Of a stretch of 64,000 bases of DNA, positions 45,619-58,011 are shown piece by piece. The stretch spans positions 539,074,795-539,138,794 of the forward strand of contig CM022297.1 of NCBI GenBank assembly GCA_011799875.1, in the 5' to 3' direction. Numbering within the stretch: the stretch's first letter is position 1; each line of letters starts with the position of its first letter. Position numbers and translations under genes: made by a program. The DNA is from Thinopyrum elongatum. Its lineage: Eukaryota; Streptophyta; Magnoliopsida; Poales; Poaceae. The notes beneath the pieces are model-generated. The model searched no databases and was not told the origin of the DNA. It saw nothing but the letters and a program-made list of their open reading frames with translations.

Positions 45619-46585
45619 TGTGACGCCCCCGGCCCGATCGTGCACTAACCATACACGCAAATGCACACGATCAAGCCTAAGGACTCACGGGAAGATATCA
45701 CAACACAACTCTAAAACATAAATAAAGTCATACAAGCTTTATATTACAAGCCAGGGGCCTCGAGGGCTCGAATACATAAGCTTGCGAACAAGCGTCAGCG
45801 GAAGCATCAGATATCTGAGTACAAATATGAAACAGAAACAGAAAGGCCTATAGAAAGGCGGGGCAAAAATAAAACACTACGATCGAAAGGCGTAGGCCTC
45901 CTGCCTGGGACCCTCCGATCCTACTCCTGGTCGTCAGTCAACTCGTAGTAGTATCCATCCTCGGGGTAGTAGTAGTAGTCAAACGACGGGGCATCTGTCT
46001 CAGGGGGCTCCGTCATCTTGATACGACAATCTGATATGGGGAGAAAAAGGAAAACAAAGCAACCGTGAGTACTCAGAAGTACTCAGCAAGCAAGGATCTA
46101 CACTACATATGCAACATTTTCAAAGGGAGGCTGTATATGTGGACTGGGCTGCAGAAATGCAAGAATAGAGAGAAGGCCTAGTCCTATCGAAGACTAGCAT
46201 CTTCAGAGGTCTTGCAGCAGTAGAAGAGAGTAGAATAGTACAATATAATGTAGTAGTATCATTAAGTCTCAACCTCATCCAGAGATCCTTTCTCGACTCC
46301 CTGCGAGAAAGCAATCCCAGAGCCATACAGTCATCAACCTCATCCTGAGATTCCTTCTCGACTCCCTGCGAGAAGCAATCCCAGAGCCATAGTATCCAGT
46401 TCTAAATTGTATCAATCAGGATACAACTCCGAGTGTCCTTTACCGTAGGACAGGCTATCGATAGAAGTGTTCTTCCCTGCAGGGGTGCACCAACTTACCC
46501 AACACGCTCGATTAACTCCGGCCGGACACACTTTCCTGGGTCATGCCCGGCCTCGGCCAAACGACACATCGCAACCCTACCTACA
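45619..46585 (-). mobile_element. Gypsy 'B' LTR, fourth copy, left part
   Basis: It starts TGTGACGCCCCCGG and shows the LTR end that the array copies lack. From 45,705 it matches 20,485 onward (CATACAAGCTTTATATTACA, CCAGGGGCCTCGAGGGCTCG) until about 46,585, where unrelated DNA-transposon sequence takes over. The remainder resumes at 59,746. The flanks (GCGGC and CGGTG) show no convincing target duplication. Confidence 0.7.
46269..46391. repeat. ~62-bp tandem duplication within the LTR
   Basis: A unit containing CTTTCTCGACTCCCTGCGAG and CAATCCCAGAGCCATA is duplicated with small differences. The array copies of this LTR have a single copy. Confidence 0.8.
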
Positions 46586-47177
46586 GCTTTGACAACTAGT
46601 GTCTGTGATATGCTGCTTTGTTACCTATATTTGCACTGGTGGCGAACTTTGATGCCCAGTGGATGTAATATGTGTAATAGCCGTGATAGCCTCGCGTAAG
46701 TTGCTTGCTTATTTATTTCCTTGTTGTCTTGTTTATTTGTTTGCTTGTAGTCAGTGCAGTTCTTTTTCCGCGGTTTGCTAGTGGCCGCAATAACCTATTT
46801 TTTAAAACTAGGCCACAATAACCATGGGCTACATATTTACTGTAGTGACCATGGGCCTCCTATGGGCCGTAGAAACAATGGGCCTTCTACGGGTCGTAGA
46901 AATAATGGGCCTTCTACGGGCCGTATGATCGATTGGCTAAACATGGGCCAATAACGGACCGCATTATGGGCCATAAACGGGCTAGAGTTGGAATTGTCCA
47001 TTCATAAGCCGACCATAATGGGCCATCGTTAATCGGCCGTATTTGATGACGCTATGAAAACGACCCAACGGATTAATGGGCCACAAACGGGCTGACTGTA
47101 ACCACAGGCTGAATTTGGCCCACAAGCAGAAAAGGCCTGTAATGGGCCGTACATAACCGAATGCTAGAAACGAGCCC
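46586..47177. mobile_element. DNA-transposon fragment with GGGCCGTA subterminal repeats
   Basis: Multiple direct and inverted copies of ATGGGCC and CTACGGGCCGTAGAA occur at 46,800-47,160, the style of CACTA or other class II subterminal regions in Triticeae. No terminal inverted repeat is visible, so the superfamily is uncertain. The Athila LTR at 47,178 interrupts it, with AGCCC as the left target bases. Confidence 0.5.
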
Positions 47178-48683
47178 TGATTACCCACAAGTGTAGGGGA
47201 TCTATCGTAGTCCTTTCGATAAGTCAGAGTGTCGAACCCAACGAGGAGCAGAAGGAAATGACAAGCGGTTTTCAGCAAGGTATTCTCTGCAAGCACTGAA
47301 ATTATCGGTAACAGATAGTTTTGTGATAAGGTAAATCGCAACAGGTAACAAGTAAATAAAGTAACTACGGTGCAGCAAGATGGCCCAATCCTTTTTGTAG
47401 CAAAGGACAAGCCTGGACGAACTCTTATATAAAGCAAAGCGCTCCCGAGGACACATGGGAATTGTTGTCAAGCTAGTTTTCATCATGCTCATATGATTCG
47501 CATTCGTTACTTTGATAATTTGATATGTGGGTGGACCGGTGCTTGGGTGCTGTCCTTCCTTGGACAAGCCTCCCACTTATGATTAACCCCTCTCGCAAGC
47601 ATCCGCAACTACGAAAGAAGAATTAAGGTAAACCTAACCATAGCATGAAACATATGGATCCAAATCAGCCCCTTACGAAGCAACGCATAAACTAGGGTTT
47701 AAGCTTCTGTCACTCTAGCAAACCATCATCTACTTATTACTTCCCAATGCCTTCCCCTAGGCCCAAATAATGGTGAAGTGTCATGTAGTCGACGTTCACA
47801 TAACACCACTAGAGGAGAGACAACATACATCTCATCAAAATATCGAACGAATACCAAATTCACATGATTACTTATAACAAGACTTCTCCCATGTCCTCAG
47901 GAACAAACATAACTACTCACAAAACATATTTATGATCAAGATCAGAGGAGTATTAATTATCATTAAGGATCTGAAAATATAATCTTCCATCGAATAAACC
48001 AACTAGCATCAACTACAAGGAGTAATCAACACTACTAGCAACCCACAGGTACCAATCTGAGGTTTTGGGACCAAGATCGAATACAAGAGGTGAACTAGGG
48101 TTTGAGAGGAGATGGTGCCGGTGAAGATGTTGATGGAGATTGACCCCCTCTCAATGAGAGGATCGATGGTGATGACGATGGCTTCGATTTCCCCCTCCCG
48201 GAGGGATATTTCCCCGGCAGAACAGCTCCGTCGGAGCCCTAGATTGGTTCTGCCCAGGTTCCGCCTCGAGACGGCGGTGCTTCGTCCCGAAAGCTTCCTT
48301 CTGATTTTTTCCAGGTCAAAATACACCATATAGCCAAAGATGGGCACCGGAGGCCTGCCAGGGGGCCCACAAGGTCGGGGGGCGCGCCCTCCACCCTTGT
48401 GGCTGGATGGTGGCCCCCCCTCTGGTACTTTCTTCACCCAATATTTTTTATATATTCCAAAAACATGCTCCGTGAAGTTTCAGGACTTCTGGAGTTGTGC
48501 AGAATAGGTCTGTAATATTTGCTCCTTTTCCAGTCTAGAATTCCAGCTGTCGGCATTCTCCCTCTTCATGTAAACCTTATAAAATAAGAGAGAATAGGCA
48601 TAAGTATTGTGATATAATGTGTAATAACAGCCCATAATGCTTTAAATATTAATATAAAAGCATGATGCAAAATGGACGTATCA
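47178..48683 (-). repeat. Athila left LTR (3' LTR)
   Basis: The LTR is 1,506 bp, TGATTACCC..GGACGTATCA on the plus strand, with polypurine tract AAGCTTGGGGGAGT (minus) at 48,684-48,697. Its left part differs from the right LTR by several percent (16 differences in about 370 bp before 48,422). From 48,423 on it is practically identical. Confidence 0.9.
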
Positions 48684-50241
48684 ACTCCCCCAAGCTTAGG
48701 CCTCGCTTGTCCTCAAGCGAAAGCCGAAATCAAAAAATATGTCCACATGTTTAGAGATAGAGGTGTCGATAAAATAAAATACGGACATGAGGGCATCATG
48801 ATTATCTTTAGAACAGCAACATATAATGCCATATAATTTCTTATGCCAAAGTAACAATTCGTTCGCAAAGTAAAGTATGAATCAAAAACTTCATTGAAAA
48901 CTAACAAACTATGATCTCAGTCATTGGAGCAATTGCAATTTATCATAACATCGGAAAGAGTCAATATAAGAGCTTTTCAGCAAGTCCACATACTCAACTA
49001 TCATATAATGTTTCACAATTGCTAACACTCACACGATACTTATGGGTACAAAGTTTCAATCGGACACAGAGAAAGATAGGGGCTTATAGTTTCACCTCCC
49101 AACCTTTTACCTCAAGGGTAATGTCAATAGTAATACTTTATGATACCCTATATCCAAGTGGATATATATATCCGGATCTCTCCAACACATAGTGCTTGCC
49201 AAAGGAAAAAGTATAAAAAGGAAAGGTGATGATCACCATGACTCTTGTATAAGGGTAGAAGATAAAAGTAAAAGATAGGCCCTTCGCAGAGGGAAGCAGA
49301 GGTTGTCATGCGCTTTTATGGTTGGATGCACAAAATCTTAATGCAAAAGAACGTCACTTTATATTCCTGCTTGTGATAAGGACCTTTATTATGCAGTCTG
49401 TCGCTTTTATTTCTTCCATATCACAAGTTCATATAAAGCTTATTTTCTTCACACTAATAGATCATACATATTTAGAGAGCAATTTTTATTGCTTGCATCG
49501 ATGACAACTTACTTGAAGGATCTTACTCAATCCATAGGTAGGTATGGTGGACTCTCATGGCAAAACTGGGTTTAAGGATGTTTGGAAGCACAAGTAGTAT
49601 CTCTACTTAGTGCAAAGAATTTGGCTAGCATGAGAGGGAAAGGCAAGCTCAACATGTTGGATGATCCATGACAATATAACTTCTATTCGGATATAAGAAA
49701 ACATAACCTATTATGTTGTCTTACTTGTCCAACATCAACTTTTTAGCATGTCATATTTTAATGAGTGCTCACAATTACAAAAGATGTCCAAGATAGTATA
49801 TTTATATGTGAAGCCTCTCTTTCTTTATTACTTCCTATTAATTGCAACAATGACCAAAACTAAGTTTGTCAACTCTCAACAACTTTTATTCATCATACTC
49901 TTTATATGTGAAGTCATTACTCTCCATAAGATCAATATATGATCCTTTTTATTTCTTTTTATTCTTTCTTTTATTTTATTTCCCTCAAGATCATAGCGAG
50001 AAAGCAAAGCCCTCAACTCAAAACTACTCTTTATTATATCTCAAGGACACGATTACATAGAGGGAACATAAGCAAAACTCAGGGCTAGATCATACCAAAA
50101 ACTTTATTCTACTAGATCAAGATATAACCAAAAGGATTGAACTAAGAAAAGCAATAAAGATAGAGATTTGGTTGTGATACGATACCGGGGCACCTCCCCC
50201 AAGCTTGGCAGTTGCCAAGGGGAGTGCCCATACCCATGTAC
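48684..50241 (-). mobile_element. Athila 3' non-coding internal region
   Basis: AT-rich sequence between the polypurine tract and the coiled-coil ORF. Short open frames here are not conserved. The first 270 bp recur at 57,325-57,594. Confidence 0.7.
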
Positions 50242-50763
50242 TTATGTTTCTTTCCTCGGAGGTGGTGATGAAGGAGTTGTTGATGAAGTAGGCTTGTCAT
50301 CCATCTTCCAAGGCATAGGTTCACCATCATAGAAAGATGAACGAGTCTCCGGGATCCTCAAATCTACAGCCAAACTCATCCTCTTAAATATGTATTCATA
50401 CTCACAGTTTTGGTTTTGCAGGTCATAGATCTGGGCTTGGAGATGCTCGATTTTCTCATGAAGCTTGAAGATGGCCTCCTTAATGCTCTTGGCATCCAGC
50501 TTGTGATTGTTGGTGAACTCCGCGATCATCATGTGATTGGAGTTGAGTCCACGCTCCACCATCCCTTGTCACTTGAAAACTTGCTGCTCCATTGCTTCGA
50601 GTCTTGTCTCCATGCTTCCGGTCTTCTTCGGCCCCTCAACATCGCGGATGTGCAGCACCCCCTCACACATCTCAATGGCTTGAGGGTGTCGCAACACCTC
50701 CGCAAGGTAGGGGTTGATGACCTTCTCGAAAAACTTGTCCTTGGGGGCGCTTGGAGACGACAT
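50242..50763 (-). pseudogene. Athila downstream ORF (coiled-coil protein), interrupted by one TGA
   Basis: The minus strand begins ATG at 50,763 (MSSPSAPKDKFFEKVINPYL..), reaches a TGA at 50,569 and continues in the same frame through MVERGLNSNHMM to a stop at 50,242. Without the TGA it would be about 173 residues. The second half has a heptad-like stretch (IKEAIFKLHEKIEHLQAQIY) and a Ser/Pro-rich tail. This position after integrase is where Athila elements carry an extra, sometimes called env-like, ORF. Function is unknown, and nothing here shows a membrane segment. Confidence 0.6.
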
Positions 50764-51045
50764 GGTGTTCTAGATCTGTCAAAAAAACAGCTCAAAACAA
50801 GAACAGGAGATATTGTCGTGGTACAGTGGTCAAAACCTTCGAGAGATTATATAATGAATTTTTACCGACCATAAGAAGTATCGTGCAAGAAAACGGAGTC
50901 CGGAGGGCACACGAGGTGGCCACAAGGACGGGGGCGCGCCCAGGGGGGTAGGGCGCGCCCTCCACCCTTATGGACGCCTCGTGTCTCTTTCGGACTACTT
51001 TTAATTTTCCTAATTTTTTAAATATTCCAGAACGGAGAAAATTTA

Positions 51046-52329
51046 TCATTGGAAATGTTTTGGAGTCGGTTTACTTATCATACCACATACCTCTTCCTTT
51101 TCGGAGTTTGAAATGTTCTGGAAAGTGTCCCTTATGTACTCCTCCGGTGTTACGGTGTCAATTATATTGGTCTTAACATTTATGGGAGTACCTGAGATAT
51201 AATGTTTGAGTCTTTGACTGTTTACCACCTTCGGATTTTTACCTTCGGCGTTGTTGATTTTTATGGCAGCAGAACGATAGACCTCCTCGATGATGTAAGG
51301 GCCTTCCCATTTAGAGAGAAGCTTTCCTGCAAAAAATCTTAAACGAGAGTTGTATTGCAAAACATGATCACCTACATTAAACTCACGCTTTTGTATCCTT
51401 TTATCATGCCATCTTTTAACTTTCTCTTTAAACAACTTGGCATTCTCATAGGCTTGGGTTCTCCATTCATCAAGTGAGCTAATGTCAAATAACCTCTTCT
51501 CACCGGCAAGTTTAAAATCATAATTGAGCTCTTTAATAGCCCAATACGCCTTATGTTCTAGTTCGAGAGGTAAATGACATGCTTTTCCATAAACCATTTT
51601 ATAGGGAGACATACCCATAGGATTCTTATAAGCAGTTCTATAAGCCCACAACGCATCATTAAGTTTCTTAGACCAATTCTTTCTAGATCTATTAACAGTC
51701 TTTTGCAAAATTAATTTAATCTCTCTATTGCTCAATTCTACTTGACCACTAGACTGAGGATGATAAGGAGATGCAATTCTATGGTTAACATCATATTTAG
51801 CAAGCATTTTACGGAAAGCACCATGAATAAAATGTGAACCACCATCAGTCATTAAATATCTAGGGACTCCAAACCTCAAAAAAATAACTTCTTGAAGCAT
51901 CTTAATAGAAGTGTTATGATCAGCACTACTAGTTGGAATAGCTTCTACCCACTTAGTAACGTAATCAACAGCAACTAAAATATGTGTATACCCATTAGAG
52001 GAAGGAAAATGTCCCATATAATCAAAGCCCCAAACATCAAATGGTTCAATAACAAGTGAATAGTTCATAGGCATTTCCTGACGTCTACTAATATTACCAG
52101 TCCTCTGACATTCATCACAAGACAAGACAAACTTACGGGCATCCTTAAAGAGAGTGGGCCAATAGAAACCTGATTGCAATACCTTATGTGCAGTTCTATC
52201 TCCAGCGTGGTGCCCTCCGTAAGACTCGGAGTGGCACTTGCGTAGGATCTGTTTTTGTTCATGCTCGGGTACACAACGTCTAATAACACCATCTAATCCT
52301 TCTTTATAAAGGTGTGGATCATCCCAAAA
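51046..52329 (-). pseudogene. Athila integrase, largely intact
   Basis: An open minus-strand frame runs from 52,329, just after a TAG at 52,330, to 51,046. The N-terminal zinc-binding motif is seen as GGHH..AH and CDECQ. The catalytic core shows [16 protein letters not shown] and [12 protein letters not shown], giving the D, D and E residues. The C-terminal part includes [11 protein letters not shown], a typical retroviral-type integrase C-terminal segment. This ORF once formed the 3' end of pol and is cut off from RT by stops and frameshifts, so no functional polyprotein can be made. Confidence 0.85.
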
Positions 52330-52342
52330 CTAATGTCTTAAA

Positions 52343-52796
52343 TCATAGAAAAACTTTTTCTTTTGCTGGTATAAATTTAGCAACAATATAATTAGCATAA
52401 TCAGCATACCATGGAGTACTATGAGAAGCATTTATGACATTTAATTGTTCATCAGGAAAGCTATCATCAATAGGCAGTGGGTCATCAAGAACATTTTCTA
52501 ACCTAGACAAGTTGTCTGCAACGGGGTTCTCAGCTCCCTTTCTATCAATAATATGCAAATCAAATTCTTGTAGCAAGAGAACCCATCTAATAAGTCTAGG
52601 TTTAGCATCTTTCTTTTCCATAAGATATTTAATAGCAGCATGATCAGTGTGAACAGTTACTTTGGAATCAACAATATAAGGCCTGAACTTATCACATGCG
52701 AATACAACAGCTAATTTTTTTTTTCAGTAGTAGCATAATTTCTCTGGGCACTGTCTAGAGTTTTACTAGCATACTAGATAACATTTAATTTCTTAT
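52343..52796 (-). pseudogene. Athila RNase H remnant
   Basis: It continues from the RT frame (DASDYAVGAVLG) after a 1-bp shift at about 52,797. It retains NYATTEK, then VTVHTDHAA followed by [20 protein letters not shown] and [14 protein letters not shown] for a coding triplet near 52,776 and additional shifts break it before the integrase. Confidence 0.75.
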
Positions 52797-54958
52797 CTAC
52801 CCTTTTCCTAGAACAGCACCAACAGCATAATCACTAGCATCACACATAATTTCAAAGGGTAAATTCCAATCAGGTAGCTGAACAATAGGTGCAGAAATCA
52901 AGGCTTTCTTAAGTATTTCAAATGCTTCTACACAATCATCATCAAAAACAAAAGGAACATCTTTTTGTAAGAGATTAGTGAGAGGCCTAGACATTTTAGA
53001 GAAGTCTTTAATAAACCTCCTATAGAAACCAGCATGACTAAGGAAACTTCTTATACCTTTGATATCTTTAGGACACGGCATCTTTTCAATAGCATCTACT
53101 TTAGCTTTATCAACTTCAATACCTCTTTCAGAAATTTTATGCCCCAAGACAATACCTTCATTAACCATAAAGTGGCACTTCTCCCAATTCAATGCAAGAT
53201 TAGTTTCTTCACATCTCTGCAAAACTCGGTCAAGGTTGCTTAGGCAATCATCAAAAGAAGTTCCGTAAATGGAGAAATCGTCCATGAAAACCTCAACAAT
53301 CTTTTCACAGAAATCAGAGAATATAGCAGTCATGCATCTTTGAAAGGTAGCAGGTGCATTACATAAACCAAAAGGCATACGTCTATAAGCAAAGGTACCG
53401 AAAGGGCAAGTAAAAGTGGTTTTCTCTTGATCATCTTTTGACACAGGTATTTGAGAGAAACCAGAATAACCATCTAGAAAGCAAAAATGTGTATGATTGG
53501 ATAATCTTTCTAGCATTTGATCAATAAAAGGTAGAGGGTAATGACCTTTTCTAGTAGCTTTATTTAATTTGTGAAAATCAATAACCATTCTATAACCTGT
53601 AACAATTCTTTGAGGAATCAATTCATTCTTATCATTAGGAACAACAGTAATACCTCCCTTCTTAGGGACACAATGAACAGGACTTACCCATTGACTATCA
53701 GCAATAGGATAAATTATACCTGCCTCCAGAAGCTTTAGTATTTCATTTCTTACCACTTCTTTCATCTTAGGATTTAACCATCGTTGATGATCAACAACCG
53801 GTTTAGCATCTTTCTCCAATTTAATTTTATGCTGACATAGAGTGGGACTAATGCCCTTAAGATCATCAAGAGTATATCCAATAGCGGCACGGTGCTTCTT
53901 CAGAGTTTTCAATAATTTCTTTTCTTCATGCTCTGAAAGGTTAGCACTAATAATAACAGGATATATCTTCTTTTCATCAAGATTAGCATATTTCAGAGTA
54001 TCAGGTAATTGTTTAAGCTCAAACACGGGATCACCCTTAGGTGGAGGAGGATCCCCAAGGATTTCAACAAGCAAATTGTGTTTCAAAATAGGTCCTTGAT
54101 TAAAGAATACTTCATCTATTTCCCTTCTTTCATTCATAAACATATCATTTTCATGGTCTAGCAAATATTGTTCTAAAGGATCATTAGGAGGAACGGCAAT
54201 AGAAGCAAGACCAATAATTTCATCCTTACTAGGCAATTCTTTGTCATGGGGTTGTCTACGAAATTTATAGAAATTAAAATCATGCGACATATTCCCTAAA
54301 CCAACAGTAACAATATCTTTCTCGCAGTCTATCTTAGCATTAACAGTATTCAAGAAAGGTCTACCAAATATAATGGGACAAAAATTATCTTGTGGGGAAG
54401 CAAGAACAAGAAAATCAGTAGGATATTTTATCTTCCCACACAAGACTTCAACATCTCTAACAATCCCAATTGGTGATATAGTATCTCTATTAGCAAGCTT
54501 AATAGTAACATCAATATCTTCTATCTCAGCAGGTGCAATATCATTCATAATTTCTTTATATAAGCTATAAGGAATTGCACTCACACTAGCACCCACATCA
54601 CATAAGCCATGATAACAATGATCTCCTATTTTAACAGATGTAACGGGCATGCCAACAACAGGTCTATGTTTATCTTTAGTATCGGGTTTAGCAATCCTAG
54701 CAGCTTCATCACAGAAATAAATAACATGCCCATCAAGATTATCAACCAAGAGATCTTTAACCATAGCAATACTAGGTTCAACTTTAATTTGCTCAGGGGG
54801 TGTAGGTGTTCTAATATAACTTTTGTTGACCATAGTTGAAGCTTTAGCATGATCCTTTATTCTAACAGGAAAAGGTGGTTTCTCAATATAAGCAGTAGGA
54901 ACAATAGGATCAACATTATACGTAATAGTTTCTTCTTCAACTTTAATATTTTCTACTA
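52797..54958 (-). pseudogene. Athila protease-reverse transcriptase (pol 5' part)
   Basis: A long open minus-strand frame (678 aa from MVNKSYIRTPTPPEQ at 54,833, open back to about 54,958). The protease region has GLCDVGASVSAIPYSLY, in which the usual DTGA is DVGA. RT motifs in order are VIDFHKLNKAT, FLDGYSGFSQI, FGLCNAPATFQRCM, FMDDFSIYG (the YMDD box as FMDD) and LGHKISERGIEV. The frame stops at 52,797 in the RNase H linker through a 1-bp shift. On the gag side it is separated by another shift at about 54,957. Strong similarity to Athila-type RT is recognised from motif layout, not from a search. Confidence 0.9.
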
Positions 54959-55085
54959 CTTAAACCACTTCTCCTTAGGGAGATCAACATGAGTAGAAAA
55001 AGATTCACAAAAAGAAGCTACTATCTCAGTGTCAAGTCCATATTTAGTGCTAAAATCACGAAAAGCATTGGTATCCATAAAAGAT
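54954..55085 (-). pseudogene. Athila gag C-terminal remnant
   Basis: The minus strand encodes KSFMDTNAFRDFSTKYGLD then EIVASFCESF..HVDLPKEKWFK, followed by two TAG codons produced by a 1-bp shift. The stretch that should link it to the upstream gag frame seems to be deleted at 55,085. Confidence 0.6.
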
Positions 55086-55712
55086 TTAAATTCTTTCTAA
55101 TAAATCCCATTTGAATTCAATATCCTTCTTCATATAGGAGCCAGTACAAGAAGTACCGAGCATGGATCGATCATTATGAGAAAGCCGAGCATAAATTTTT
55201 TGAATAATAATTTCTCTTGAGAGCTCATGATTGGGGCATGAATATAACATTGACTTAATCCTCCCCCAAGCTTGAGCGATACTTTCTCCTTCATGAGGCC
55301 AAAAATTATATATATAATTCCGATCACGATGAACCAAATGCATAGGATAAAACTTCTGATGAAATTCCAATTTCAATCGGTTGTAGTTCCATGATCCAAT
55401 ATCATCCAATAGCCTATACCATGTCAATGCCTTTCCCTTCAAAGATAAAGGGAAGACTTTCCTCTTGACAACATCCTCGGGCATACCTGCAAGCTTAAAT
55501 AATCCACAAACTTCATCCACATAGATTAGGTGCATATCGGGATGTAATGTTCCATCTCCTGCATAAGGATTAGCTAGCAGTTTCTCTATCATACCCGAAG
55601 GAATTTCATAACAAATATTTTCAGTAGGTGCAGTAGGTTGAGGAGCAACTCTTTGTTCTTCCGGTCGAGGTGAAGATACCCCGAACAAACCCCTCAAAGG
55701 ATTATTTTCCAT
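55086..55712 (-). pseudogene. Athila gag (capsid) 5' part
   Basis: ATG at 55,712 (MENNPLRGLFGVSSPRPEEQ). It includes the capsid-like retrotransposon gag core (KGKALTWYRLLDDIGSWNY, FHQKFYPM, WPHEGESIAQAWGRIKSML). It ends at a TAA after KWDLLERI, where an internal deletion fuses it to the following segment out of frame. Gag would assemble the virus-like particle. I use the ATG at 55,712 because it matches the usual MENNPLRG start. Confidence 0.8.
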
Positions 55713-55789
55713 AGTAACAAGTGACAATAAATTTCAGCACATTATATAAATATTTCCTTACCAAATTCCACTTACCAAAGGCGCTTCAC

Positions 55790-55807
55790 TCCCCGGCAAT
55801 GGCGCCA
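55790..55807 (-). other. Primer-binding site, Asp-tRNA type
   Basis: The minus strand reads TGGCGCCATTGCCGGGGA, matching the 3' end complement of plant tRNA-Asp with one mismatch. It lies 11 bp inside the LTR at 55,819. This defines the right LTR as a functional 5' LTR for the minus-strand element. Confidence 0.75.
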
Positions 55808-55818
55808 GAAAAGAGTCT

Positions 55819-57324
55819 TGATGACCCACAAGTATAGGGGATCTATCGTAGTCCTTTTGATAAGTAAGAGTGTCGAACCCAATGAGGAGTAGAAGGAAAT
55901 GACAAGTGGTTTTCAGCAAGGTATTCTCTGCAAGCACTGAAATTATCGGTAACAGATAGTTTTGTGATAAGGTAAATCGCAATGGGTAACAAGTAAATAA
56001 AGTAACTAAGGTGCAGCAAGGTGGCCCAATCCTTTTTGTAGCAAAGGACAAGCCTGGACGAACTCTTATATAAAGCAAAGCGCTCCCGAGGACACATGGG
56101 ATTTGTTGTCAAGCTAGTTTTCATCATGCTCATATGATTCGCGTTTGTTACTTTGATAATTTGATATGTGGGTGGACCGGTGCTTGGGTGCTGTCCTTCC
56201 TTGGACAAGCCTTCCACTTATGATTAACCCCGCTCGCAAGCATCCGCAACTACGAAAGAAGAATTAAGGTAAACCTAACCATAGCATGAAACATATGGAT
56301 CCAAATCAGCCCCTTACGAAGCAACACATAAACTAGAGTTTAAGATTCTATCACTCTAGGAACACATCATCTACTTATTACTTCCCAATGCCTGCCCCTA
56401 GGCCCAAATAATGGTGAAGTGTCATGTAGTCGACGTTCACATAACACCACTAGAGGAGAGACAACATACATCTCATCAAAATATCGAACGAATACCAAAT
56501 ACACATGATTACTTATAACAAGACTTCTCCCATGTCTTCAGGAACAAACGTAACTACTCACAAAACATATTTATGATCAAGATCAGAGGAGTATTAATTA
56601 TCATTAAGGATCTGAAAATATAATCTTCCACCGGATAAACCAACTATCATCAACTACAATTAGTAATCAACACTACTAGCAACCCACAGGTACCAATCTG
56701 AGGTTTTCGGACCAAGATCGAATACAAGAGATGAACTAGGGTTTGAGAGGAGATGGTGCTGGTGAAGATGTTGATGGAGATTGACCCCCTCTCGATGAGA
56801 GGATGGATGGTGATGACGATGGCTTTGATTTCCCCCTCCCGGAGGGATGTTTCCCCGGTAGAACAGCTCCGCTGGAGCCCTAGATTGGTTCTGCCCAGGT
56901 TCCGCCTCGAGATGGCGGCGCTTCGTCCCGAAAGCTTCCTTCTGATTTTTTCCAGGTCAAAACACAACATATAGCCAAAGATGGGCACTGGAGGCCTGCC
57001 AGGGGGCCCACAAGGTCGGGGGGCGCGCCCTCCACCCTTGTGGCTGGATGGTGGCCCCCCCTTTGGTACTTTCTTCACCCAATATTTTTTATATATTCCA
57101 AAAACATGCTCCGTGAAGTTTCAGGACTTCTGGAGTTGTGCAGAATAGGTCTGTAATATTTGCTCCTTTTCCAGTCTAGAATTCCAGCTGTCGGCATTCT
57201 CCCTCTTCATGTAAACCTTATAAAATAAGAGAGAATAGGCATAAGTATTGTGATATAATGTGTAATAACAGCCCATAATGCTTTAAATATTAATATAAAA
57301 GCATGATGCAAAATGGACGTATCA
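55819..57324 (-). repeat. Athila right LTR (5' LTR of the main element)
   Basis: The LTR is 1,506 bp, TGATGACCC..GGACGTATCA. It should be followed by flanking DNA carrying the AGCCC target duplication. Instead it is followed by a second copy of the polypurine tract and 3' internal region. Confidence 0.9.
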
Positions 57325-57594
57325 ACTCCCCCAAGCTTAGGCCTCGCTTGTCCTCAAGCGAAAGCCGAAATCAAAAAATATGTCCACATGTTTAGAGATA
57401 GAGGTGTCGATAAAATAAAATACGGACATGAGGGCATCATGATTATCTTTAGAACAGCAACATATAATGCCATATAATTTCTTATGCCAAAGTAACAATT
57501 CGTTCGCAAAGTAAAGTATGAATCAAAAACTTCATTGAAAACTAACAAACTATGATCTCAGTCATTAGAGCAATTGCAATTTATCATAACATCG
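57325..57594 (-). mobile_element. Second Athila 3' internal stub beyond the right LTR
   Basis: It is identical to 48,684-48,953 except for one base (48,926 G against A). It ends abruptly at 57,594 against a CACTA end. Confidence 0.85.
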
Positions 57595-58011
57595 ACTTAT
57601 CATAGGCGCCTTCGGTCCAATGAGTGGATGACATCTGTCCCAACGGTGAGCCGACACATGGTTCCTCTGGCCATTTAGAATTTTACACGTGGAAAATCCC
57701 CATTGGTCTGGGCTGTTAACGGGTTATCGGATCCAAACAGGAACCCGATAGCTTAACGGCGACCCGTTATGGTGGATGCCACGTGTCGGTTACCCTTGAC
57801 GAAAGCAATTCTATGACGCGTGATTTATCGTCATGGAAGTGGACACTTCTGTGATGATAATTTTGGTAATGTCATGGAACACTTCTACGACAGCAAAGGT
57901 ATGACTATCTTGATTCTGTCATAAAATCATCATGGATGTACATGCATGACAGAAAATGTGACCTACTGTGACAAACATGTATCATCACGGAAGTGTATTT
58001 TTTTTGTAGTG
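57595..58011. mobile_element. CACTA end fragment (second family)
   Basis: The minus strand starts CACTACAAAAAAAATACAC at 58,011 and continues with CCGTGATGATACATG, a common Triticeae CACTA terminus with TGACAGAA-type subterminal repeats. ATT at 58,012-58,014 would be the 3-bp target copy. The other end is missing: the fragment stops at 57,595 where the Athila stub begins. Confidence 0.7.

Larger units (their letters stand above)
47178..57594 (-). mobile_element. Athila-clade gypsy retrotransposon in LTR-internal-LTR-partial internal arrangement
   Basis: Minus-strand element. Its left LTR is 47,178-48,683, internal domain 48,684-55,818 and right LTR 55,819-57,324. A further 270 bp of 3' internal sequence lies at 57,325-57,594 beyond the right LTR, so the right LTR is shared by two tandem internal regions. 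The gene order gag, protease, RT, RNase H, integrase, then a coiled-coil ORF, and the Asp-tRNA primer site, fit Athila elements such as Triticeae Sabrina or Fatima. All genes are interrupted. Confidence 0.85.

Noticed and set aside
45401..45721. Frames over the (TG)n tract (His/Thr and Cys/Val repeats)
   Set aside because: Translations of a microsatellite, not genes.
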